Shown: positions 52,335-61,605, counted from the first letter of the stretch. The stretch is 64,000 bases of DNA from Geopseudomonas aromaticivorans (GCF_019097855.1 NZ_JAHRGL010000080.1:14198-78197), one strand, 5' to 3'. The notes: generated by a model not told the origin, from the letters alone. Numbers and translations: made by a program.

Positions 52335-53398
52335 GCGTCGGCTCCCGCCGCCTGGCGCTGCAGTTCGCCGCGCAGCTGCACCAGGCTGGGGGTGACGATG
52401 GGCACGAAGGCCGACTCGCGCAGGCGGCGGGCGAAGCCGGCGCCGTACTGTTGCAGGTAGGCCTTGCCGCCGCTGGCCTGCAGCTCCAGCTGCACTGCCT
52501 GTCCGGCCAGCTCGGCCAGGGCGATACGCAGATGGAACATGCTGGCCGGTTCGCTCTGGAAGCGTCCGGCGCACAGGCCATGCTTGAGTTCGGCAGCGCA
52601 CTGTTCGAGCTGCGCGCACAGCTCACGCCATTCCGCCTCCAGCACCGAGCGGCTGCCGGCCAGGTGGCGTTCGACCTCCTGCAGGCAGCGGCGGGTCAGG
52701 CCGATGGTCATTCCACACTGCAGACCCAGGAAGCCGGGGCGCACGCGCGGCAGGTACTGCCGGGCGTCGCCGGCCAGCAGCCAGTCGTGCTGCAGCTGCA
52801 GGGCGTCGAGCTGCAGCGCCGCGGTATTGCTCGATTGCAGGCCGAGCAGCTGCAGATCCTCGCTGCGGGTGAGGCCGGGCAGATCGTCGGGGATGGCGGC
52901 AATGAACGGCGCGGCGCCCGACAGCTCGACCGCCGCGGCGACCACGAAGCCGCGCTTGCGCAGGTTGGTGACCCACGGCAGACGACCGTCCAGTTGCCAG
53001 CCGGCGGCGGTCGGCGCGGCGCGCACGCCCAGCTCCTCGATGCCCGACAGGTACTTCATGGCATTCGACAGGCCGGTGGCGCCGGCCACTTCACCGCTCA
53101 GCAGGTCGCCGAGCAGTCGCTCGCGCAGGGTGGCGTTGTCGGTATGCAGCAGGTATTCGATGAAGGTGCGTTGGCCCCACAGCACGAAGGCGGCGGTCAG
53201 CGAGTGGCCGGCAACGGCGGCAATGGCCTCCACGGCTGCACAGGTGTCGCCACCGGCACCGCCGTACTGCTCGTCCACGCCTAGGCCGAGCACGCCGGCA
53301 CTGGCCAGCTGCGGCAGGACGTCATCGGCTTCGCGCAGACCGCGATCCAGGGCGTCCGCTTCGGCTTCGAGCCAGTGGCTCAGGTTGCTATCCAGCAT
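52331..53398 (-). CDS. Acyl-CoA-dehydrogenase-fold flavoprotein, short form
   Basis: The 355-residue protein keeps the fold outline: GVLGLGVDEQYGGAGGDTCA at the N-terminus, SLTAAFVLWGQRTFIEYLL, GEVAGATGLSNAMKYLSG, and ASGGKAYLQQYGAGFARRL near the end. It lacks the SfnB/DszC-style THTLHDP C-terminus and is about 50 residues shorter. It is probably an FAD/FMN oxidoreductase or monooxygenase acting on the imported substrate. It overlaps the ATPase gene by 4 bp and follows the AhpD-like gene by 33 bp, so import and oxidation are tightly coupled. I do not recognise a named homologue. Confidence 0.82.
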   Translation of the reverse strand: MLDSNLSHWLEAEADALDRGLREADDVLPQLASAGVLGLGVDEQYGGAGGDTCAAVEAIAAVAGHSLTAAFVLWGQRTFIEYLLHTDNATLRERLLGDLLSGEVAGATGLSNAMKYLSGIEELGVRAAPTAAGWQLDGRLPWVTNLRKRGFVVAAAVELSGAAPFIAAIPDDLPGLTRSEDLQLLGLQSSNTAALQLDALQLQHDWLLAGDARQYLPRVRPGFLGLQCGMTIGLTRRCLQEVERHLAGSRSVLEAEWRELCAQLEQCAAELKHGLCAGRFQSEPASMFHLRIALAELAGQAVQLELQASGGKAYLQQYGAGFARRLRESAFVPIVTPSLVQLRGELQRQAAGADA

Positions 53399-53431
53399 GG
53401 TCGTTCTCTCCCGGGCAGATGGACGTGGTAT

Positions 53432-53992
53432 TCAGGCGCCGACGGCTTCCCAGCGGTAGCGGCCCAGCTCGGGGTTGAGCGGGGTGCGGGCAAAGCTGTT
53501 GGCGAAGTTGCACAGGGTCGCCAGGCTGACGCCGAGGATCACTTCCAGCGCCTGGCCCTCGCTGAAGCCGGCGTCGCGGAAGGCGGCGTAATTGCCCTCG
53601 GCGACGTTGCCGCGGGTGGCGATCACCTGGCGGGTGAACTCGGCCAGTGCCTCGTAGCGCGCATCCGGCAGTTCGCCACGGGCGCGCAGCGCCTCGATCA
53701 CTTCGGCCGGCAGCTTGGCCTTGTTGGTGGCCACGGCGGTATGGCCGGCAACGCAGAAAGTGCAACCATGGGTGGTGGCGGCGATCAGCTGGATCACCTC
53801 GCGCTCGGCCAGGCCGAGGCTGGCCTTGCCGTTGAGGGCGGAAACGGTGACGTAGGTCTCCAGCGCCGCCGGCGCGTTGGCCAGCACCGCCAGCAGGTTG
53901 GGGACGAAGCCGGAGTTGTTCAGGGCGTTCTCGAGGAACGGACGCGCTTCGGCGGGGGCGCTTTCCAGGGTGTGCAGGGTGACGCGGGACAT
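53432..53992 (-). CDS. AhpD-like carboxymuconolactone decarboxylase-family protein
   Basis: The 186-residue helical protein has the AhpD-type redox centre HGCTFCVAGH (Cys-x-x-Cys then His three residues on), preceded by LAEREVIQLIAATT. Members of this peroxidase-related group reduce hydroperoxides or other oxidised compounds. AGGAGT precedes ATG 53992. It is the first gene of the ABC/flavoprotein operon and diverges from an AraC-family regulator 103 bp away. It may remove peroxide made by the flavoenzyme or reduce a substrate intermediate, which is inference. Confidence 0.87.
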   Translation of the reverse strand: MSRVTLHTLESAPAEARPFLENALNNSGFVPNLLAVLANAPAALETYVTVSALNGKASLGLAEREVIQLIAATTHGCTFCVAGHTAVATNKAKLPAEVIEALRARGELPDARYEALAEFTRQVIATRGNVAEGNYAAFRDAGFSEGQALEVILGVSLATLCNFANSFARTPLNPELGRYRWEAVGA

Positions 53993-54095
53993 GGACAGGA
54001 CTCCTGACAGAAAATGTGTTGGAATTCTGTTGGTTATAAAAAAACAGTTCCATATTCTAGAATCCTAATCACTTGTTCAGGAGTCTTTCGATTAG

Positions 54096-55007
54096 ATGAA
54101 TTCGTCCATGTCTCCTATCGAGTGGTTATTAGAGAGCCTGGAGCTGGATGCCAGCCTGTTCCATGTCGGCCGCTACTGCGGCGGCTGGCATGCCAGCACC
54201 CAGGGACTGGCGCGGGCCAGTTTCCACCTGCTGGTGCAGGGTCGTTGCTGGCTGCATGTCGACGGCCAGGCGCCGCAGGCGCTGGAAGCCGGCGATGCGC
54301 TGTTCATCCTGCGCGACGTGCCGTACCGGTTGTCCGGCGAGGCCAGCAGCGCAGCAGCCTGCGCGGCGCCGCGGGGTCAGATGCAGGCGCTGGAGCTGGG
54401 CGCGGAGGAGGGCGTCGGTCTGGTCTGTGGCTTCTTCCATTTCCAGCCGGGGCTCAGCGAACTGATCGTCGATTCGCTGCCGACCTGCCTGCTGCTGCGC
54501 GCTGGCGATCCGGCGCTGAGTGCGGCGCGCAGCCTGTTCGAGCTGATCCTCGCCGAGTGCGCGCGCCCGCAGGGACCGTCGGCCGGCGTGCTCGAGCGGC
54601 TCAGTCAGCTGCTGTTCCTCTATGTGCTGCGCCAGCACGGCACGACCAGCGGTGAGCTGCGCGGTCTGCTGGCCCTGGCCCGCCAACCAGCGTTCGCCGC
54701 GCTGCTGGAGCGGCTGATCGCCGCACCGGCCGAGACCTGGACGCTGGAGCAGATGGCCGCCTGCGTCGGCCTGTCGCGCGCCGCCTTCGCCAAGCGCTTC
54801 CACGAGCTGTCCGGGCAGACGCCCGGGCAGGTACTGCTCGGCCTGCGCATGCGCGAGGCGTGCCGGTTACTCAAGGAAGGCCAGGCGGTGGCCGAGGTGG
54901 CGGAGGCGGTCGGCTACCAGTCGGTGGCGGCGTTCACCCGCGCCTTCGACAAGGTGGTCGGGCTGCCGCCGGGCGCCTATCGGCGCAGCAACGGACTGGG
55001 TGGCTAG
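54096..55007 (+). CDS. AraC-family transcriptional regulator (cupin_6 sensor)
   Basis: The 303-residue regulator has an N-terminal cupin_6-type ligand domain (about 1-190: FHLLVQGRCWLHVDGQAPQAL, ALEAGDALFILRDVPYRLSG) and a C-terminal double helix-turn-helix (about 205-300: LEQMAACVGLSRAAFAKRF; VAEAVGYQSVAAFTRAFDK, then GLPPGAYR). TCAGGAGTC supplies the ribosome site for ATG 54096. It is divergent from the AhpD/flavoprotein/ABC operon and most likely controls it. The short intergenic region is AT-rich. The ligand is unknown; cupin_6 AraC regulators often sense small toxic or carbon-source molecules. Confidence 0.9.
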   Translation: MNSSMSPIEWLLESLELDASLFHVGRYCGGWHASTQGLARASFHLLVQGRCWLHVDGQAPQALEAGDALFILRDVPYRLSGEASSAAACAAPRGQMQALELGAEEGVGLVCGFFHFQPGLSELIVDSLPTCLLLRAGDPALSAARSLFELILAECARPQGPSAGVLERLSQLLFLYVLRQHGTTSGELRGLLALARQPAFAALLERLIAAPAETWTLEQMAACVGLSRAAFAKRFHELSGQTPGQVLLGLRMREACRLLKEGQAVAEVAEAVGYQSVAAFTRAFDKVVGLPPGAYRRSNGLGG

Positions 55008-55271
55008 TGGCCTGTTTGGATCTGTTGGTCAGTTTCGGCGCCCCAGGTTGCGCTACGCTCGGCATTGGTATTGCCCTGTCACGCCTCGTGGCGGCGCTCT
55101 AGTCCGCGGCCGCTTCGCGCCAGGATGTCCGCAGGCCGGGCCAATGTGGCTGGCGTTGGGGCTCGTCTTTCGTCTAATTGGGGTTCTTCAAGGAAGGCTT
55201 GTATAAGCGTTGAAGCCGGTTAGCATGCCGAGCAGTCTTTTCTCTAATAATTACAAAGCTTGAGGTCCCCG

Positions 55272-56768
55272 ATGCATACAGAGCGTATCCGCTTGGCTTC
55301 CCTTCACGACAAGGTCATGAGTGCGGCCGAAGCCGCTTCGCTGATCGAGGACGGCATGACCGTCGGCATGAGCGGCTTCGCCTGCGCCGGCGATGCCAAG
55401 GCCGTGCCCTTCGCGCTGGTCGAGCGCGCCAGCCGTGAGCCCCTGCGCATCAGCCTGGTCACCGGCGCCAGCCTCGGCAACAGTCTCGACAAGCACATGG
55501 CCGAATCCGGCCTGCTGGCGCGGCGCATGCCGTTCCAGGCCGACCCGGCGCTGCGCAAGGCGATCAACGCCGGCGAGGTGATGTTCATCGACCAGCACCT
55601 GTCGGAAACCGTCGAGCAGATGCGCAGCCACCAGCTCAAGCGCCCGGATATCACCGTGATCGAGGCCGTGGCCATCACCGAGGACGGCCACATCGTGCCG
55701 AGCGCCTCGGTGGGAAACTCGGCCAACCTGGCGGAGTTCGCCGAGCAGGTGATCGTCGAGATCAGCCTGCGCTACGGCAGCAATCTGGAAGGCCTGCACG
55801 ACATCTACATCCCGCCGCACCGCCCGGAGCGCCCACCGATTCCGCTGGTGAGCGTGGACCAGCGCATCGGCAACACGGCGATTCCGATCGATCCGGCGCG
55901 CATCGCCGCCATCGTTATCAGCGAATACAGCGACTCTCCGTCCAAGGTGTTGCCGGCGGATGCGGATACCCAGGCCATCGCCAACCACCTGATCGGTTTC
56001 TTCGCGAACGAGGTGGAACACGGCCGCCTGCCGCGCAACCTGGGGCCCCTGCAAGTCGGCGTCGGCTCCATCGCCAACGCGGTGATGGCCGGCCTGGTGG
56101 ACTCGCCGTTCGAGAACCTCAGCATGTATTCCGAGGTGCTGCAGGACTCCACTTTCGAACTGTTCGACGCCGGCAAGCTGGACTTTGCCTCGGGCAGCGC
56201 GATCGTCCTCTCCGAGACGCGCGGCGCCCAGGTCTTCGGTGACTTCGAGCGATACAAGGAGCGTCTGGTGCTGCGTCCGCAGGAAATTTCCAACCATCCG
56301 GAAGTGGCCCGTCGCCTCGGCATCATCGGCATCAACACCGCGCTGGAGTTCGACATTTACGGCAACGTCAACTCTACCCACGTCGGCGGCACGCACATGA
56401 TGAACGGCATCGGCGGCTCCGGCGACTTCGCCCGCAACGCGCAACTGGCGATCTTCGTCACCAAGTCGATCGCCAAGGACGGGGCCATCTCCAGCGTGGT
56501 GCCGATGGTCAGCCACGTCGACCACACCGAGCACGACGTCGACATCCTGGTCACCGAACAGGGCCTGGCCGATCTGCGCGGCCTGGCGCCGCGCGAGCGG
56601 GCCCGGGTCATCATCGACAACTGCGTGCATCCGGCCTATCGCGAGGCCCTGAGCGGCTACTTCGCAGCGGCTTGCGAGCGCGGTGGCCAGACTCCGCACC
56701 TGCTGGAGGAGGCCCTGTCCTGGCACATCAACCTGGACAAGCGCGGGCACATGCTGGCGGCCGATTGA
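55272..56768 (+). CDS. Acetyl-CoA hydrolase / succinyl-CoA:acetate CoA-transferase (AarC/Cat1 family)
   Basis: The 498-residue cytosolic enzyme moves CoA between succinyl-CoA and acetate (or hydrolyses acetyl-CoA). Family segments are DGMTVGMSGFACAGDAKAVP, VGVGSIANAVMAGL, EFDIYGNVNSTHVGGTHMMN followed by GIGGSGDFARNAQLAIF, and TEQGLADLRGLAPRERA near the end. Length matches AarC (about 505). GAGG precedes ATG 55272. The 264 bp upstream contain no gene. It is a single gene followed by small hairpins (for example AGACA-GGGA-TGTCT at 56786-56799). It serves acetate overflow or propionate/acetate metabolism. Confidence 0.9.
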   Translation: MHTERIRLASLHDKVMSAAEAASLIEDGMTVGMSGFACAGDAKAVPFALVERASREPLRISLVTGASLGNSLDKHMAESGLLARRMPFQADPALRKAINAGEVMFIDQHLSETVEQMRSHQLKRPDITVIEAVAITEDGHIVPSASVGNSANLAEFAEQVIVEISLRYGSNLEGLHDIYIPPHRPERPPIPLVSVDQRIGNTAIPIDPARIAAIVISEYSDSPSKVLPADADTQAIANHLIGFFANEVEHGRLPRNLGPLQVGVGSIANAVMAGLVDSPFENLSMYSEVLQDSTFELFDAGKLDFASGSAIVLSETRGAQVFGDFERYKERLVLRPQEISNHPEVARRLGIIGINTALEFDIYGNVNSTHVGGTHMMNGIGGSGDFARNAQLAIFVTKSIAKDGAISSVVPMVSHVDHTEHDVDILVTEQGLADLRGLAPRERARVIIDNCVHPAYREALSGYFAAACERGGQTPHLLEEALSWHINLDKRGHMLAAD

Positions 56769-56945
56769 TTCCCCCTCACTCCGATAGACAGGGATGTCTG
56801 CGGGGGGAGGCTCTGCACATTGCGCGTGGCTCCACAGCACATCTGGCTGGGGCGCTCCCCGGCGACGGGGTTCCGGCCGCTCGGGCGGTGGGGCCGCCTG
56901 CCCGAGGGGAGGGTGTCCGCACTATTCCGCCAGGTGGGTGCTGTC

Positions 56946-56972
56946 TGGGCTGGAGATGCCCCCTCCAGCCCA
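56946..56972 (-). terminator. Hairpin downstream of the 83-aa gene
   Basis: TGGGCTGGAG (56946-56955), a 7-nt loop, and CTCCAGCCCA (56963-56972) form a 10-bp stem 57 bp past the 57029 stop on the minus strand. No T-tract follows. The rest of 56769-57028 holds nothing I can assign. Confidence 0.5.
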
Positions 56973-57028
56973 GGGATGGGCTCAGCCGACCTGGCCGATT
57001 TCGTGTGCTGGCAGGGTAGAGCTGCGTG

Positions 57029-57280
57029 TCAGTGGCGCAGCAGGTAGGTATCGTCGTCTGCCTGGACCTGTTCGAAGACCCACTGCCAGTAGCCGAGCTC
57101 ACAGGCGCCGGCATTGACTGCGCGTAACCACAGGGCACGGTCGAAATGCGGGTGTTCGCTGTGATGCACCGGGGTTTCGTACTTGTGCTGCAGTTCGCTG
57201 GGCGAGAACAGGAAGTCATTCAGGTCGTAGGGGGTAGCCTTCCTCAGGGAGAGAGCAGTACCAAGCGTCGACAAAAACAT
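57029..57280 (-). CDS. Small protein of unknown function, probably LexA-controlled
   Basis: The 83-residue frame begins MFLSTLGTALSLRKATPYDL and contains NDFLFSPSELQHKYETPVHH and ACELGYWQWVFEQVQADDD. AAGGAG lies 7 nt before ATG 57280, so it is a real gene. It is acidic at the C-terminus, with many aromatic residues, no signal peptide and no transmembrane helix. I do not recognise a family. About 77 bp upstream lies a near-perfect LexA box overlapping a plausible -10 (TACAGT; -35 TTGATT, 16-bp spacer), so expression should rise on DNA damage. A cell-division inhibitor, nuclease inhibitor or repair accessory role are options; none is shown. Confidence 0.75.
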   Translation of the reverse strand: MFLSTLGTALSLRKATPYDLNDFLFSPSELQHKYETPVHHSEHPHFDRALWLRAVNAGACELGYWQWVFEQVQADDDTYLLRH

Positions 57281-57356
57281 CGTTGGGCTCCTTCTTGCTG
57301 GCATCGATGTGAGGTTCGGTCTGTGCCGAGTGGATGAGTCGTCGGTGTTGGATGTA

Positions 57357-57372
57357 CTGTATATGCATACAG
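57357..57372 (-). promoter_or_regulatory. lexA box: LexA (SOS) box
   Basis: CTGTATATGCATACAG is a perfect palindrome and matches the SOS consensus CTGTATATATATACAG at 14 of 16 positions. It overlaps the predicted minus-strand -10 region of the 83-aa gene. Confidence 0.85.
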
Positions 57373-57491
57373 ATAAAAATCAAGACTGCCTGACAAGGCT
57401 GTTTTGCAAAGCCGTCGGTACCTCCGTCCTGCATTAGCCGCTGCAGGCTTTTGGCTTGTCTCCTGGAACATCTTTTTTGTATTGTAGTGAC

Positions 57492-57560
57492 GGGTGTTCG
57501 CACTGCATGTCGCAGTGAAACAGGTCAATGCGTAGGTCGGGCCGCCTGCGCGGATGATCT
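57492..57560 (+). ncRNA. Structured nhaA leader, possible cation-sensing riboswitch
   Basis: A plausible promoter (TTGTCT 57456-57461, 18 bp, TATTGT 57480-57485) would start a leader of about 70 nt. It can form CACTGC-ATGTC-GCAGTG (57501-57517) and a second stem GCGTAGG/CCTGCGC (57530-57551) that ends just before the start region. Leaders of nhaA genes in proteobacteria include the nhaA-I (lithium) class. I cannot confirm its consensus from memory. Confidence 0.35.
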
Positions 57561-58937
57561 ATGACCATGGACCGACACTCTTCCCGCCAGGCAATCCCGC
57601 GCGCCCAGCTTATCGCTGAGCGAGCATTTTCGACCCTAGAGCGCTTCCTGCACATCGAGGCCGTCAGTGGCATCGTGCTGCTGATAGCTGCGGCAGCGGC
57701 GCTGATCTGGGCCAACTCATCTGTCGCCGAGAGCTACCACGCGTTGTGGCATGCGCCACTGTCGTTTGGCCTGGGCCCTTACGTCGTTTCCCAGTCTCTG
57801 CACTTCTGGATCAACGATGCTCTGATGACCGTATTCTTCCTGGTCGTGGGCATGGAGATTCGCCGCGAGATCCACGAGGGAGCCCTGTCCAGCTGGAAGT
57901 TGGCCTCGCTGCCTATCGTTGCCGCCCTCGGTGGCGTCATGGTCCCCGCGCTGATTTATCTCGCGCTGAATGGCGATCCTGTGCCGCGGCAAGGCTGGGC
58001 GGTTCCAACGGCCACCGATATCGCCTTCGCCGTTGGCGTACTCGCCCTCCTGGGCCGCTCCATCCCCAGTAACGTGCGTGTTCTCCTGCTGGCGCTGGCC
58101 ATCATCGATGACATCATCGCGGTGCTGATCATCGCGGTGTTCTACAGCGGCGGGCTCGATCAAACCGGATTGCTGGTCGCCGGCATCGGCATCCTGATGG
58201 TTCTCGCCCTCCAGTGGATCGGCATAGGTTCGGCTTACGCCTACATCATTCCCGGGGCCGTGCTGTGGCTGGGTTTCCTGAAAACTGGTGCCCATCCGAC
58301 CCTGGCCGGCGTCGTGCTGGGGCTGATGACCCCGGTCTTACCCGGGCGTTCGCAGGTGCGGCCGCTGGATGCGATGAGTCGTGCCGTCAGTGATCTGTGC
58401 GAGCGTTCGACGACTCCCCATGCGGGGGTGGACCAGTTCGTACAATCGCTCAAGGCGTTGCGCAAGGCTCAACGCGACCTGCTGCCCCCCGTCACTCGCG
58501 TGCAGATGGCATTGCATCCCTGGGTTGCCTACGGGGTCATGCCGTTGTTTGCCTTGGCGAATGCGGGGGTAGGGCTGGATGGCATCGACTTGCAGGCGGA
58601 TGGCTCGCTGGGCGTGATTCTGGGCGTCTTGCTGGCCTTGGTCGTAGGCAAACCCCTGGGCGTGATCATGGCCAGCTGGTGCGTGGTACGCCTGGGTTGG
58701 TGCCGCCTGCCGCCTGAAGTGACCTGGTCCGGTGTGTGCCTGGTTGGCCTGCTGGCGGGCATCGGTTTCACGATGTCCATCTTTATCGCGACCCTGGCGT
58801 TTACCAACGAGAGTTTGCTCAGCGCCGCCAAGTTGGGGGTGCTGATGGCATCGGCCATAGCCGCCATCATCGGCTTGAGTTGGGGCCTTGTGTACACCCG
58901 GCGCTTGAGGGCGGGTTCCGGCTCGACCACCCTCTGA
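57561..58937 (+). CDS. nhaA: Na+/H+ antiporter NhaA
   Basis: The 458-residue inner-membrane antiporter exports Na+ or Li+ in exchange for protons. It has about 12 helices. The ion-binding aspartate pair is in [21 protein letters not shown]; the unwound-helix region [21 protein letters not shown] and the end segment [18 protein letters not shown] are canonical. It is longer than E. coli NhaA (388), with an extended N-terminus and a roughly 60-residue insert (about 270-330) rich in charged residues, as in other long Pseudomonas and Vibrio-like forms. The start may be ATG 57561 or 57567. Base composition is slightly less GC-rich than its neighbours. Confidence 0.93.
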   Translation: MTMDRHSSRQAIPRAQLIAERAFSTLERFLHIEAVSGIVLLIAAAAALIWANSSVAESYHALWHAPLSFGLGPYVVSQSLHFWINDALMTVFFLVVGMEIRREIHEGALSSWKLASLPIVAALGGVMVPALIYLALNGDPVPRQGWAVPTATDIAFAVGVLALLGRSIPSNVRVLLLALAIIDDIIAVLIIAVFYSGGLDQTGLLVAGIGILMVLALQWIGIGSAYAYIIPGAVLWLGFLKTGAHPTLAGVVLGLMTPVLPGRSQVRPLDAMSRAVSDLCERSTTPHAGVDQFVQSLKALRKAQRDLLPPVTRVQMALHPWVAYGVMPLFALANAGVGLDGIDLQADGSLGVILGVLLALVVGKPLGVIMASWCVVRLGWCRLPPEVTWSGVCLVGLLAGIGFTMSIFIATLAFTNESLLSAAKLGVLMASAIAAIIGLSWGLVYTRRLRAGSGSTTL

Positions 58938-58962
58938 CCGTCAGCCTGCCGGTGCCGCTCGC

Positions 58963-60261
58963 TCAGTGGGCCGGGGTCGGATGGGAAGGCCGGAGCGTGC
59001 GCTGTTCGCGGCCATAGCGGCCGATGTCGAGGCCTTGTGGGTTGATCCGCGGGCGGCGCGCGGCCATCAGGTCGGCAAGCAGGCGGCCGGAGCCGCAGGC
59101 CATGGTCCAACCCAGGGTGCCGTGACCCGTATTGAGAAACAGGTTGCGATAGCGGGTAGCGCCGACAATCGGCGTGCCATCCGGGGTCGCCGGGCGCAGG
59201 CCGGTCCAGAAGTCGGCGCGTGCCAGGTCACCACCCTGCGCAAAGAGGTCGTTAGTGATCATTTCCAGGGTCGCGCGCCGGCGCGGGTCGAGCGTCAGGT
59301 CGAAGCCGGCGATCTCGGCCATGCCGCCGACCCGAATCCGCTTGTCGAAGCGGGTAATGGCGACCTTGTAGGTCTCGTCGAGAATGGTCGAGGTCGGCGC
59401 CATGTCCGCATTGGTGATCGGCACGGTCAGCGAATAGCCCTTCAGCGGATACACCGGCAGCTGGATTCCCAGCGGCTTGAGCAGCTGTGGGGAGTAGCTG
59501 CCGAGCGCCAGCACGTAGTGATCGGCGGTTTCGAGCCGGCCGTCGACCCAGACGCCACGGATGCGTGCGCCGTCGTGCTCCAGCCGCTCGATGCGTTGGC
59601 CGAAGCGGAATTCGACTCCCAGCGTGCGGGACATCTCCGCCAGGTGATTGGTGAACAGAAAACAGTCGCCGGTCTGGTCGTTGGGCAGGCGCAGGGCGCC
59701 GGCCAGCTTGTCGGCGACGGCCGCCAGCGCCGGCTCTACGCGGACGATGCCGGCACGGTCGAGCACTTCATAGGGGACTCCGGCACGCGCCAGCACGCTG
59801 ATGTCCCTGGCGGCGGCATCGACCTGCGCCTGGCTGCGGAACAGCTGGGTGGTGCCGAGCTGGCGCCCTTCGTAGCTGAGACCGGTCTCGGCGCGTAGCT
59901 CGTCGAGGCAGTCGCGACTGTACTCGGCCAGACGCACCATGCGCTCCTTGTTGATCGCATAGCGGGCGGCGGTACAGTTGCGCAGCATCTGCGCCATCCA
60001 CAGGTACTGCGCGGGGTCGGCGGTGAGCCTGATCGCCAATGGGGCATGGCGCTGCAGCAGCCATTTCAAGGCTTTCAGCGGGATGCCCGGCGCGGCCCAG
60101 GGCGAGGCATAGCCGGGGGAGACCTGTCCGGCGTTGGCATAGCTGGTTTCCAGCGCAGCGCCATCCTGACGGTCGACCACCGCCACCTCGAAACCCGAGC
60201 GGGCCAGATAGTACGCACTGGCAGTGCCCACCACACCGCTTCCCAGCACCAGAACTCGCAT
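58963..60261 (-). CDS. dadA: D-amino acid dehydrogenase
   Basis: The 432-residue FAD enzyme oxidises D-alanine and other D-amino acids, feeding electrons to the respiratory chain. The N-terminal FAD motif is [18 protein letters not shown], followed by [20 protein letters not shown] and late segments [20 protein letters not shown] and [20 protein letters not shown], all diagnostic of DadA. Length equals E. coli DadA (432). GGAGG precedes ATG 60261. No dadX racemase is adjacent, so this may be a second DadA paralogue. It converges on nhaA with only 25 bp between stops. Confidence 0.93.
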   Translation of the reverse strand: MRVLVLGSGVVGTASAYYLARSGFEVAVVDRQDGAALETSYANAGQVSPGYASPWAAPGIPLKALKWLLQRHAPLAIRLTADPAQYLWMAQMLRNCTAARYAINKERMVRLAEYSRDCLDELRAETGLSYEGRQLGTTQLFRSQAQVDAAARDISVLARAGVPYEVLDRAGIVRVEPALAAVADKLAGALRLPNDQTGDCFLFTNHLAEMSRTLGVEFRFGQRIERLEHDGARIRGVWVDGRLETADHYVLALGSYSPQLLKPLGIQLPVYPLKGYSLTVPITNADMAPTSTILDETYKVAITRFDKRIRVGGMAEIAGFDLTLDPRRRATLEMITNDLFAQGGDLARADFWTGLRPATPDGTPIVGATRYRNLFLNTGHGTLGWTMACGSGRLLADLMAARRPRINPQGLDIGRYGREQRTLRPSHPTPAH

Positions 60262-60464
60262 GCTTGCCTCCATCATCCGGCGGGTGCGGATGCATCGTCT
60301 CTAAGGTTGAGTATAGAAATAGGGGCGTAGGGGTATTCACTGTTTGCAGGGCCGTCTTTGGCGATAACTCTCGGCTCAAAACCTATTTTCAGAGGGGCAC
60401 TCACCAGGGAGCGGCGCTGTGAAAGCCGACATCACCCGCAATCGGCGGCGATGACGTCGCAGTT

Positions 60465-60501
60465 CCGCGCAGCCCTGTAGGCATGAACTGGGGCTGCGCG
60501 G
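60465..60501 (-). terminator. Hairpin after the YcaC-like gene
   Basis: CCGCGCAGCCC (60465-60475) and GGGCTGCGCGG (60491-60501) form a perfect 11-bp stem with a 15-nt loop, 48 bp downstream of the 60549 stop. It could be a terminator or an isolated extragenic palindrome. Confidence 0.5.
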
Positions 60502-60548
60502 GTGGCTCGGAACGGACGGCAAACCGCACTACGTCGTAGGTCTCGCGC

Positions 60549-61175
60549 TCATTTGCTCGAGGCCAATGTGGCGTAGCTGGTCATCAGGTTGCGGTAGTCC
60601 GGGATGTGGTTGGAGAACAAGGCCGCGAGGCCCTCGACATCGTTGCGCCAGTCGCGGTGCAGCTCGCAGGCGACGCCGAACCAGGTCATCAGCTGTGCGC
60701 CGGCCGCGGACATGCGGTCCCAGGCAGAATGCCGGGTGAGTTCATTGAAGGTGCCGGACGCGTCGGTGACCACGAAAACCTCGTAGCCCGCGGCAATGGC
60801 CGACAGGGCAGGGAAGGCGACGCAGACTTCGGTGACCACGCCGGCGATGATCAGCTGCTGTCTGCCGGTCGCTTTCACCGCCGCAACGAAGTCCTCGTTG
60901 TCCCAGGCATTGATCTGGCCGGGGCGGGCGATATAGGGCGCCGCGGGGAACTGCTCCCTGAGCTCGGGCACCAGCGGGCCGTTGGGGCCGCTCTCGAAGC
61001 TGGTGGTGAGGATGGTCGGCAAGTTGAAGTACTTGGCCAGGTCGCCCAGGGCCAGCACGTTGTTCTTGAAGCGGTCGGGGTCGATGTCGCGGACCAGGGA
61101 CAGCAGGCCAGCCTGGTGGTCGACCAGCAGGACGGCAGCCTGGTTCTTGTCGAGGCGCTTGTAGGGGGTAGCCAT
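60549..61175 (-). CDS. Isochorismatase-like hydrolase, YcaC family
   Basis: The 208-residue enzyme equals YcaC in length. It shows the cysteine-hydrolase set: Asp in AAVLLVDHQAGLL, the catalytic Cys in AGVVTEVCVAFPALSAIAAG, and LTTSFESGPNGPLVPELRE. YcaC proteins are octameric hydrolases of uncertain substrate, often induced by stress. AGGAG lies 6 nt upstream of ATG 61175; longer readings are rejected. It is a single gene divergent from the SDR at 61606, across a 430-bp region with an 18-bp palindrome. Confidence 0.9.
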   Translation of the reverse strand: MATPYKRLDKNQAAVLLVDHQAGLLSLVRDIDPDRFKNNVLALGDLAKYFNLPTILTTSFESGPNGPLVPELREQFPAAPYIARPGQINAWDNEDFVAAVKATGRQQLIIAGVVTEVCVAFPALSAIAAGYEVFVVTDASGTFNELTRHSAWDRMSAAGAQLMTWFGVACELHRDWRNDVEGLAALFSNHIPDYRNLMTSYATLASSK

Positions 61176-61364
61176 CTGGGTTCTCCTCGCTTCCGATAAA
61201 AGTAATGCCCCCGTGGCTGACAGGGGCTGGCATCGGTTGAGCGTAGACCCTTGCCCCGGCGGGTAGCCGGCCCCGGTTCTGCGCTTGCGGGAAAATGGCC
61301 GCACGATACGGGGACGGCGGGCGCAGCACATCACCCGGCGAGGGTGTTTCTTGCGTGCGCTATT

Positions 61365-61382
61365 TAACATAATGAAATGTTA
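61365..61382. promoter_or_regulatory. Palindrome TAACAT-AATGAA-ATGTTA in a divergent promoter region
   Basis: This perfect 6+6 dyad is in the only AT-rich part of the 430-bp gap (61176-61605) between the YcaC-like and SDR genes. It may be an operator for one or both. No other gene is supported in the gap. Confidence 0.4.
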
Positions 61383-61605
61383 GGCTGCTACGCATAGACA
61401 GCCCGCTGCACTAGAGGTAATCAAAAAGAACGGGCGGTCGCGCCGCGCTGTTTAGCCTGGCAACGTGCCAACAGAACCGGCGGGGAGGTGCTGTTCGCTG
61501 CAGGTGACTCCCCAGAAGGGATGCTCTCGGGTTAGGCTGCTGCACCTTGGCGCAGTGATTCTGTGCCGCAGACTTTCTGTTTTCTGCTACATGAAGGAGT
61601 TTTGC

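Noticed and set aside
51477-52619. Longer ATPase reading from 52619
   Set aside because: The extra N-terminus is the shadow of the flavoprotein gene; MNTPVLQASS at 52334 starts the ABC domain and overlaps the upstream stop by 4 bp.
55251-56840. 529-codon minus-strand open frame
   Set aside because: It is antisense to the CoA-transferase gene, whose motifs are complete.
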